Assembly: GCA_002393705.1 (NCBI GenBank)
Contig: DGTH01000047.1
Span: 1-5,590, forward strand
Length of the DNA stretch: 5,590 nt
Direction: 5' to 3'
From: Prevotella sp. UBA4341
Lineage (GTDB): Bacteria > Bacteroidota > Bacteroidia > Bacteroidales > Bacteroidaceae
The notes under the pieces were generated by a model. The model did no database searches. It saw only the letters and a list, made by a program, of their open reading frames with translations, and was not told where the DNA came from. This document shows positions 1 through 5,062 of this stretch, in pieces (position 1 is the stretch's first letter; every line of letters starts with the position of its first letter). Both the position numbers and the translations under genes were made by a program.

Positions 1-90
1 CAGCTCATTGCCTGCGGCCTCTACTTCCTTGCGAATACCTTCGACAGCTGCTGCTGCGAAAGGCTTCTCTGTTGCTACTAATACTTTCAT
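1..90 (-). CDS. serA: D-3-phosphoglycerate dehydrogenase, N-terminal fragment
   Basis: The reverse complement begins with ATG at 90-88 and stays open to the window edge, giving 30 residues that start MKVLVATEKPFA and continue with a VEGIRKEVEAAG helix. From memory this matches the N-terminus of Bacteroidales phosphoglycerate dehydrogenases, where the first strand and helix of the substrate-binding domain have this form. The enzyme oxidises 3-phosphoglycerate to 3-phosphohydroxypyruvate with NAD, the first step of serine synthesis, in the cytoplasm. The NAD-binding domain and catalytic residues lie outside the window, so the call rests on a short stretch. The gene is divergent from the pseudokinase gene, with a repeat-bearing gap between them. 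I found no TAnnTTTG element upstream on this strand. Another member of the D-2-hydroxyacid dehydrogenase family is possible but less likely. Confidence 0.75.
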   Translation of the reverse strand, partial: MKVLVATEKPFAAAAVEGIRKEVEAAGNEL

Positions 91-92
91 GC

Positions 93-193
93 TATTTTCG
101 ATTTACTAATTTCGATTGATTAGCGGTCGGTTAATGATTTGCGGATTTCCAAAACAATTAAAGTGTAAATCGAAAATCCGTAAATCGAAAATA
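93..193. repeat. Inverted repeat pair in the serA/pseudokinase divergent gap
   Basis: TATTTTCGATTTAC at 93-106 is the exact reverse complement of GTAAATCGAAAATA at 180-193, giving 14-bp arms with a 73-bp spacer. A second copy of the right arm at 165-177 can pair with the same left arm over 13 bp, so two alternative stem-loops are possible. A weaker left-type copy, TAATTTCGATT, starts at 107. The whole 91-200 gap is AT-rich compared with the flanking genes. It could be a regulator-binding region for the two divergent genes, a hairpin-forming element, or simple repeat growth. Nothing in the sequence decides between these. Confidence 0.6.
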
Positions 194-194
194 T
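165..194. repeat. Two 15-bp direct repeats upstream of the pseudokinase
   Basis: GTAAATCGAAAATCC at 165-179 is followed at once by GTAAATCGAAAATAT at 180-194; 13 of 15 bases agree. The second unit ends six bases before the ATG at 201, so the repeat occupies the place where a leader or ribosome-binding region would lie. No purine-rich Shine-Dalgarno motif is present there, which is normal for Bacteroidetes. Confidence 0.65.
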
Positions 195-200
195 AACAAG

Positions 201-1433
201 ATGAACTACGAAGAACTCATAGAGTCCAGAGCCGCAAAGAAAGACCTGGGCATACGGCTACCCATCGGACTTTACAACCGCCGACAGGTAGAGGGCAAAT
301 ACTACAACATCATAGACATAGACAGCGAGCTGAACAACAACGTGAAGTTTGCTGAAGGACTGAAAGCCGAGTGTGCGCGTAATGCGGAGTTGAAGCACAA
401 GAACCTGATGCACTTCGACGCACAGCAGCGCGACGGCGAAATCAAGGTGCTGCGCTTAGAGTCGGGCAACTACCAGACGCTCGAACAGCTGCTGCACGAC
501 CATCCGGCCATCGTGGCCGACAGGAAGTTTGTGGACTCCCTGATAAGCCAGCTGCTCGACGTGACAGAATACCTGCACGGCCAGAACGTCTGGCACGTAT
601 GCTACGCGCCCCGCAACATCTTTGTACGCAAGGGCGACAATGCGCCGCTGCTGCTCACCCACGGCTCCTTCTACATGGGCATGTCCGAACGCATGCTGCT
701 CTATAAAGGCATGGAGGACTTTGTGGCCCCCGAGGTAAGCATCGGCAGCGACGTGGATGGGCGTTGCGACTTCTACTCGTTAGGCAAGCTCATGGAGTGG
801 CTCTTCCAGATGGGCGACATGCCCTACGAATATAAAAAGGTCATGCAGCGCTGCCTCTGCGAAAAGCCCGAGGAGCGATACCAGACGGCCGACGAGCTGC
901 GCAAGGCCCTAAGGACCAAACGCGAAACCCGCAAGTCGGTGCTGGCGCTGGTGGCTGCCGTAGTCATCGCCCTGCTGCTGATAGGACTGTACTTTGAACT
1001 GATGCCCGAGACGGTCAACGTCGATTATGTTAAACCGGCTCCCCGCCAGGCCACCGACGACCTATTAGAAGACGGCTTCGACCCTGCCGAACTGGGGGTG
1101 GTGAGCGGCGACACGCTCATCATGACCGCCGAGGAGCGCCGTAACCAGGCGGAGTACGAGGCAAAGGCTGAGCAGATATTCCGTAAGCGCTATACGGCCG
1201 AAGCCGACCGCGTGCTCTCGAAGATATACAACAACGAGCACATGAGCAGCAGCGAGAAGCAGTTTATGTCCCAGATGTCGAGTGTCAACGAGGAGCTGCT
1301 CCGCCTGCAGGAGGAGTTAGGCAGCGAGGCCGGCCTCAGCTCTGCCCGCAGTCAGCTTATTGCCTCCGAAATAGTGGAGACGCTGACCGAGCAGAAGAAG
1401 AAGGGCCTGAAGTACTATGGCGTACAGAAGTAG
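201..1433 (+). CDS. Membrane-anchored protein kinase-like protein (predicted pseudokinase)
   Basis: This 410-residue protein has a degenerate Ser/Thr kinase fold at about residues 20-237, a basic stop-transfer stretch (RTKRETRK, 238-245), one transmembrane helix at about 246-265, and an outer 145-residue segment. Fold landmarks are LKHKNL near 64-69 (cf. the usual LKHPNI), H132...N139 of the catalytic loop, the intact VAPEV motif at 175-179, DFYSLG at 190-195, and the RCL...P..RYQTA ending near 217-229. The catalytic loop reads HVCYAPRN, so the HRD aspartate is a cysteine and the catalytic lysine an alanine. The DFG site reads HGS, and no glycine loop or VAIK lysine is visible. Phosphotransfer is therefore unlikely; a scaffold or ligand-binding role is inferred. 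The positive-inside rule puts the kinase lobe in the cytoplasm. The C-terminal part (about 305-400) is charged and helical, perhaps coiled coil. It is the first gene of a unit with DUF4494 and yggS. Confidence 0.8.
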   Translation: MNYEELIESRAAKKDLGIRLPIGLYNRRQVEGKYYNIIDIDSELNNNVKFAEGLKAECARNAELKHKNLMHFDAQQRDGEIKVLRLESGNYQTLEQLLHDHPAIVADRKFVDSLISQLLDVTEYLHGQNVWHVCYAPRNIFVRKGDNAPLLLTHGSFYMGMSERMLLYKGMEDFVAPEVSIGSDVDGRCDFYSLGKLMEWLFQMGDMPYEYKKVMQRCLCEKPEERYQTADELRKALRTKRETRKSVLALVAAVVIALLLIGLYFELMPETVNVDYVKPAPRQATDDLLEDGFDPAELGVVSGDTLIMTAEERRNQAEYEAKAEQIFRKRYTAEADRVLSKIYNNEHMSSSEKQFMSQMSSVNEELLRLQEELGSEAGLSSARSQLIASEIVETLTEQKKKGLKYYGVQK

Positions 1434-1466
1434 ATGAAACATTAAATATTAAACATAAAGATAACA

Positions 1467-1949
1467 ATGAGAAGCAGAACAGCAAATTGGTATGAGACCG
1501 CCATCCGCTACGACAAGACCATGGAGGATGGCATGACAAAGAAAGTAATTGAGTACTACGTGGTAGATGCGCTGAGCTTTGGCGAGGCCGAAGAAACCAT
1601 CACAGAGGAGATGTCGGCCTACATCAGCGGCGAGTTTGAGGTAAAGAACATCACGCCGGCTGCCTACCACGAGATATTCTTCAGCGAGAACGACAACGAC
1701 GACCGCTGGTACAAGGCCAAGCTCCAGTTCATCACCATCGACGAGAAGACCGAGAAGGAGAAACGCTCCAGCGTGAGCTACCTGGTGCAGGCCGCCACGC
1801 TGAACGGTGCCGTGAAGAACATCGACGAGGTAATGGGCGGCACGATGATTGACTACGTCATCTCCAACATCAGCGAAACGAAGTTCATGGATGTCTTTGA
1901 GCACCAGGCCAAGACCAAGCAGGACGACAAACCGGAGTTTGAGCAGTAA
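1467..1949 (+). CDS. DUF4494 domain-containing protein
   Basis: A 160-residue soluble protein with no signal peptide or membrane segment. The opening RTANWYETAIRYDKTMEDG, the KKVIEYYVVDALSFGEAE stretch (25-42), the NITPAAYHEIFF segment (61-72) and WYKAKLQFITIDEKTEKEKR (81-100) match my memory of DUF4494, a family found mainly in Bacteroidetes and of unknown function. It reads as an alternating strand and helix domain that fills almost the whole chain, followed by a short charged tail (about 147-160). The ATG lies 33 bp after the pseudokinase stop, with AAAGATAACA before it and no clear Shine-Dalgarno. Its TAA stop overlaps the yggS ATG (TAATG), which suggests translational coupling and hence a shared role or at least shared dosage. 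No catalytic motif is recognisable, and I assign no activity. Confidence 0.85.
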   Translation: MRSRTANWYETAIRYDKTMEDGMTKKVIEYYVVDALSFGEAEETITEEMSAYISGEFEVKNITPAAYHEIFFSENDNDDRWYKAKLQFITIDEKTEKEKRSSVSYLVQAATLNGAVKNIDEVMGGTMIDYVISNISETKFMDVFEHQAKTKQDDKPEFEQ

Positions 1950-2623
1950 TGGACTACGACGTTAAAGGAAATCTTCGAAAGGTGCTCTCTGACCTGCCAG
2001 AAGGCGTGCGCTTAGTGGCCATCAGCAAGTATCACCCTAATGAGTACATAGAGGCCGCCTACGCTGAGGGCCAGCGCCTCTTCGGCGAGAGCCACGAGCA
2101 GGAGCTGCGTCTGAAGGTGGAGTCGCTGCCGGGGGACATTGAGTGGCACTTCATTGGCCACCTGCAGACCAACAAGGTGAAGTATATCGCACCTTACATT
2201 TCGATGGTGGAGGCAGTCGATTCGCTGAAACTGCTCCGCGAGATTGACAAGCAGGCTGCCAAGCAGGGGCGTACCATCAAGGTGCTGCTGGAGCTGCACA
2301 TAGCCGAAGAAGAAACCAAGTACGGGCTGACGCTCGACGACTGCCGCCAACTGCTGGCGGGGGGCGAGTGGCGCAGCCTGCAGCACGTGCAGATATGCGG
2401 GCTGATGATGATGGCATCCAACGTGGATGACGAAGAGCAGATACGTCAGGAGATGATGACGGCCCGTCGGTTCTTTGACGAGGTGAAAGCGCAGTACTTT
2501 GCCCAGGACGAGGCTTTCTGCGAACGCTCCTGGGGCATGAGCCACGACTACCGCATCGCCGTAGAGTGCGGCAGCACCATGGTACGCGTAGGCACCGCCA
2601 TCTTCGGCCCACGCATCTACTGA
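1949..2623 (+). CDS. yggS: YggS/PLPBP-family pyridoxal phosphate-binding homeostasis protein
   Basis: A 224-residue single-domain fold-type III (alanine racemase-like) PLP protein of normal length for COG0325. Key signs are VAISKYHP at 23-30, with Lys27 as the expected Schiff-base lysine; WHFIGHLQTNKVKYI at 66-80; GLMMMASN at 151-158; and SWGMSHDY...VECGSTMVRVGTAIFG at 194-220, which forms the phosphate-binding end. The segment FGESHEQE (45-52) has Ser where many family members have Asn. These proteins have no well-supported enzyme activity. Family members bind PLP and affect vitamin B6 balance and amino/keto acid pools in the cytoplasm. The start codon shares one base with the DUF4494 stop, so translation probably depends on the upstream gene. 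The 3' end faces the EFR1 gene with only four bases between the stops and no terminator hairpin in the gap. Confidence 0.93.
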   Translation: MDYDVKGNLRKVLSDLPEGVRLVAISKYHPNEYIEAAYAEGQRLFGESHEQELRLKVESLPGDIEWHFIGHLQTNKVKYIAPYISMVEAVDSLKLLREIDKQAAKQGRTIKVLLELHIAEEETKYGLTLDDCRQLLAGGEWRSLQHVQICGLMMMASNVDDEEQIRQEMMTARRFFDEVKAQYFAQDEAFCERSWGMSHDYRIAVECGSTMVRVGTAIFGPRIY

Positions 2624-2627
2624 CGGC

Positions 2628-3392
2628 CTACTCTGACTTGAAGACGTATTGTCCGCGCTTCATCGTGCCCCAATGTATGGCATGACGCGGACAATGGTGA
2701 TAACAGGCAAGACAATTCGTACACCGTCCGTTGTGCATCCACTCGGGCGGTGTACCTTTTATGTCATCGACAGGACACAGCTTCCCGCACAGCCCGCAGC
2801 CGATGCAGGCCTTCTCATCGACCCAGAACTTCGCGTCGGTGATGAGGTGCTTGACGTAGTAGCCGCCAAGCACGTAGGAGTAAGTACGCGGTATGGCTCC
2901 CTTCACCAGCTCATGCACGCCGCGCCGCCGGTTCTTCACCACCTCGCAGATGTGCTCCATGCGCTGTGTCGCCTGGCGTATCTTCTCGCGTTCCTTTTCC
3001 TTGGTGTCCAGATGTAGAAACGAGAAGCACACGTTCGACTCAGGCATCACCACGGCAAACGTGCTGTCTAACCACAGGCCCTTGGCCTCTAAGTCCTTGC
3101 GGAGAATGGACATCAGTTCGCCCATGTTGTCGCCGCAGGTGGTCAAGGCGTAGATGTAGGTGGAGGGCTGGACGTTGAACGTGATTTGCCTGATGAATTC
3201 GCGCACCAGCGTAGGGGGCTGCCATCCGTGGGTAGGAAAGCAGAAGCCGAGGCGTTCGCCTTCGGCAATGTTGATGCTTTTCATGCCTTTCTTGATGGCA
3301 TCGGGAATATAGACGAGTTCCTCGCCCGTTGCCTGGGCCAGCGTCTGCGCTGCCCACTTGGTGTTGCCTGTTCCTGAAAAATAAAGTATCAT
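2628..3392 (-). CDS. EFR1-family ferredoxin: flavodoxin domain plus two 4Fe-4S clusters
   Basis: The protein is 254 residues from ATG at 3392. Residues 1-180 form a flavodoxin-like domain: MILYFSGTGNT at 1-11 carries the FMN phosphate loop, and ALTTCGDNMG at 82-91 is a probable second flavin loop. Residues 190-245 carry two 4Fe-4S motifs, C196-x2-C199-x2-C202-x3-C206-P and C224-x2-C227-x2-C230-x3-C234-P. This order is that of the EFR1 family, probable cytoplasmic electron carriers joining flavin and iron-sulfur centres; the partner is unknown. A longer reading from 3473 would add 27 residues. I reject it because the flavodoxin motif should start at residue 1 and a good promoter (3427-3398) lies inside the extension. 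The gene is divergent from the FAD oxidoreductase, a plausible redox partner, and convergent with yggS. Confidence 0.9.
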   Translation of the reverse strand: MILYFSGTGNTKWAAQTLAQATGEELVYIPDAIKKGMKSINIAEGERLGFCFPTHGWQPPTLVREFIRQITFNVQPSTYIYALTTCGDNMGELMSILRKDLEAKGLWLDSTFAVVMPESNVCFSFLHLDTKEKEREKIRQATQRMEHICEVVKNRRRGVHELVKGAIPRTYSYVLGGYYVKHLITDAKFWVDEKACIGCGLCGKLCPVDDIKGTPPEWMHNGRCTNCLACYHHCPRHAIHWGTMKRGQYVFKSE

Positions 3393-3397
3393 GGGGG

Positions 3398-3427
3398 CAA
3401 AGGTACGAATAAACGAGAGAAATGCAA
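3398..3427 (-). promoter_or_regulatory. Bacteroidetes-type promoter for the EFR1 gene
   Basis: On the minus strand TTG (3427-3425, within TTTTG) is followed by 19 bp and then TACCTTTG (3405-3398), an exact match to the TAnnTTTG -7 element with the -33 TTG at the expected distance. Five cytosines separate the -7 box from the ATG at 3392, so the transcript would be leaderless or nearly so. The assignment is by consensus only. Confidence 0.7.
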
Positions 3428-3429
3428 AA

Positions 3430-3446
3430 GAAAAGCTTGGCTTTTC
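3430..3446. promoter_or_regulatory. Perfect 7-bp inverted repeat between the divergent promoters (possible operator)
   Basis: GAAAAGC (3430-3436), TTG (3437-3439), GCTTTTC (3440-3446) is a perfect dyad. Its central TTG is the proposed -33 box of the rightward promoter, and its left edge lies three bases from the -33 box of the leftward one. The position suits a repressor or activator acting on both genes, but the arms are short and A/T-rich, so chance is a real alternative. Confidence 0.35.
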
Positions 3447-3466
3447 AAGAAAATTTTGTACTTTTG
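3437..3466 (+). promoter_or_regulatory. Bacteroidetes-type promoter for the FAD oxidoreductase gene
   Basis: TTG at 3437-3439, a 19-bp spacer, and TACTTTTG at 3459-3466 match the -33/-7 pattern. Nine bases separate the -7 box from the ATG at 3476, so the leader would be only a few bases long. The promoter's position downstream of the alternative ATG at 3422 supports the start at 3476. A tandem TTTTGTAC (3454-3461, 3462-3469) covers the -7 region. Confidence 0.7.
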
Positions 3467-3475
3467 TACCCACTT

Positions 3476-5062
3476 ATGATACAAGAATACCAAGTTAGGG
3501 TTCAACCCCACATAGCAGCCAACGAGCAGAACCTTCGGCACTATCTGGCCGAGGAGTATGGTTTCGACGAACGTACGCTCACTGCCGTCCGTACACTCAA
3601 GCGGAGCATAGACGCCCGTCGGCCCACCATTTTTGTCAACCTGAAGCTGCGGGCCTACATCAACGAACAACCCGAGGACGACATCTTCCAACGCACCTTC
3701 TACCCCGACGTCAGCCAGCGTCCGCAGGTCATCGTCGTGGGGGCAGGCCCTGGCGGACTCTTTGCGGCCCTGCGCCTCATAGAGTTAGGGTTTCGTCCAG
3801 TAGTCATCGAGCGTGGCAAGGACGTGCACGAACGCAAGAAGGACCTGGCTCTTATCCGACAAAACCAGCAGGTCGATCCCGAGAGCAACTACTGCTTCGG
3901 CGAGGGTGGGGCAGGAGCCTACAGCGACGGCAAGCTCTATACGCGCAGCAAGAAGCGAGGCGACACGGAAAAGATTCTCAACGTCTTCTGCCAGCACGGC
4001 GCCTCGACGGCCATTCTGGCTGATGCGCACCCGCACATCGGCACCGACCGACTGCCGCGCGTCATTGAGAACATGCGCAACACCATCCTGCGCTCGGGTG
4101 GCGAGGTGCACTTTCAGACCAAGATGACCCGCCTCATCTTTGATGCTGATAGGACAGTAGTTGGCGTAGAGACACTCTCAACGCTCAACGCTCAACGCTC
4201 AACCCTCAACGCTCAACGCTTCATGGGACCCGTCATCCTGGCTACGGGCCACTCCGCACGCGACGTCTATCGCTACCTGGCCGGGGAACACATAGAACTC
4301 GAAGCCAAAGGCATCGCCGTGGGCGTGCGACTGGAGCACCCCTCGCTACTCATAGACCAAATACAGTATCACTCAAAGCAAGGTCGCGGAAAGTACTTGC
4401 CAGCAGCGGAATACAGCTTTGTGACTCAGGCCTATGGACGTGGGGTCTATAGCTTCTGCATGTGTCCGGGTGGTTTTGTCATACCTGCTGCCACTGACCG
4501 CGAGCAGATAGTGGTCAACGGCATGTCGCCCGCTAACCGGGCCGGCAAATGGTCTAACTCGGGCATGGTGGTCGAGGTGCGTCCTGACGACGTGGAGGGT
4601 ACTGACGCTTTGCGAATCATGCACTTTCAGGAACAGATGGAACGCGACTGCTGGCAGCAAGGCAACCGGCGCCAGACAGCTCCCGCCCAGCGCATGGCCG
4701 ACTTCGTCAAAGGCCGGCTCAGCTACGACCTTCCCCGTTCCAGCTATGCGCCCGGGCTGATTTCGTCGCCGCTGCATTTCTGGCTTCCCAAGATGGTTAC
4801 CTCACGGCTGCAGGCGGGCTTCAAGACCTTCGGCCGCCAGGCTCACGGTTTCCTTACCAACGAAGCCGTCTTGATAGCCGTCGAGACCAGGACGTCCAGC
4901 CCTGTACGCATCAGCCGCAATATCGAAACGATGATGCATGTGCGCATAGAAGGCCTCTTCCCGTGTGGTGAGGGGGCCGGCTATGCCGGAGGCATCGTTT
5001 CGGCAGGTGTCGATGGTGAACGCTGTGCGGAGCGTTGCGCCGAGTACCTACAGGCTCTTTAG
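3476..5062 (+). CDS. FAD-dependent NAD(P)-type oxidoreductase (COG2509-like)
   Basis: A 528-residue protein from ATG 3476. Residues 1-80 are a small N-terminal domain with the typical VRTLKRSIDARRPTIFVNLK segment (38-57). VIVVGAGPGGL at 85-95 is the Rossmann FAD motif, with E112 ending the second strand. SNYCFGEGGAGAYSDGKLYTRSKKR (137-161), ILATGHSARD (254-263) and LFPCGEGAGYAGGIVSAG (494-511) complete the FAD core, and a lengthy domain lies between the last two. The match to the uncharacterised COG2509 dehydrogenases is strong over the whole length; the substrate is not known. The start at 3476, not 3422, is chosen because MIQEYQVRV agrees with family N-termini and the promoter lies between the two ATGs. 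Residues 235-248 (STLNAQR twice) are encoded by a heptamer DNA repeat and seem to be an insertion. The 3' end overlaps kdsB by 15 bp. Confidence 0.9.
   Translation: MIQEYQVRVQPHIAANEQNLRHYLAEEYGFDERTLTAVRTLKRSIDARRPTIFVNLKLRAYINEQPEDDIFQRTFYPDVSQRPQVIVVGAGPGGLFAALRLIELGFRPVVIERGKDVHERKKDLALIRQNQQVDPESNYCFGEGGAGAYSDGKLYTRSKKRGDTEKILNVFCQHGASTAILADAHPHIGTDRLPRVIENMRNTILRSGGEVHFQTKMTRLIFDADRTVVGVETLSTLNAQRSTLNAQRFMGPVILATGHSARDVYRYLAGEHIELEAKGIAVGVRLEHPSLLIDQIQYHSKQGRGKYLPAAEYSFVTQAYGRGVYSFCMCPGGFVIPAATDREQIVVNGMSPANRAGKWSNSGMVVEVRPDDVEGTDALRIMHFQEQMERDCWQQGNRRQTAPAQRMADFVKGRLSYDLPRSSYAPGLISSPLHFWLPKMVTSRLQAGFKTFGRQAHGFLTNEAVLIAVETRTSSPVRISRNIETMMHVRIEGLFPCGEGAGYAGGIVSAGVDGERCAERCAEYLQAL
4177..4218. 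repeat. Intragenic tandem array: six CTCAACG heptamers
   Basis: Six head-to-tail 7-bp units run from 4177 to 4218; only the fourth differs (final G is C). The 42 bp equal 14 codons and encode STLNAQRSTLNAQR at residues 235-248 of the FAD oxidoreductase, one heptapeptide per three units. They lie between VVGVET and GPVILATGHS, where family members as I remember them have only a short turn. Confidence 0.93.

Noticed and set aside
131..141. Promoter -7 element for the pseudokinase (TTAATGATTTG)
   Set aside because: The spacing between TA and TTTG does not fit TAnnTTTG, and no other match occurs in 91-200, so I do not call a promoter here.
1449..1904. 151-residue open frame antisense to DUF4494
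   Set aside because: It lies within a clear family member on the other strand, has a low-complexity Leu/Val/His composition typical of an antisense shadow, and resembles no family I know.
2012..2545. 177-residue open frame antisense to yggS
   Set aside because: Opposite strand of a well-conserved gene; the composition mirrors the codon bias of yggS and no motif is recognisable.
3393..3473. 27-residue N-terminal extension of the EFR1 protein
   Set aside because: The flavodoxin motif normally begins at the first residues, the extension contains the promoter, and its sequence is unlike a signal peptide or known domain.
3422..3475. 18-residue N-terminal extension of the FAD oxidoreductase
   Set aside because: Family N-termini begin near MIQE, and the consensus -33/-7 boxes lie between this ATG and the one at 3476.
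4177..4218. CRISPR array
   Set aside because: The units are 7 bp and contiguous with no spacers; the segment is in frame within a gene.
4373..4777. 134-residue open frame antisense to the FAD oxidoreductase
   Set aside because: The plus-strand protein is conserved over this whole stretch, and the antisense product has no recognisable domain.
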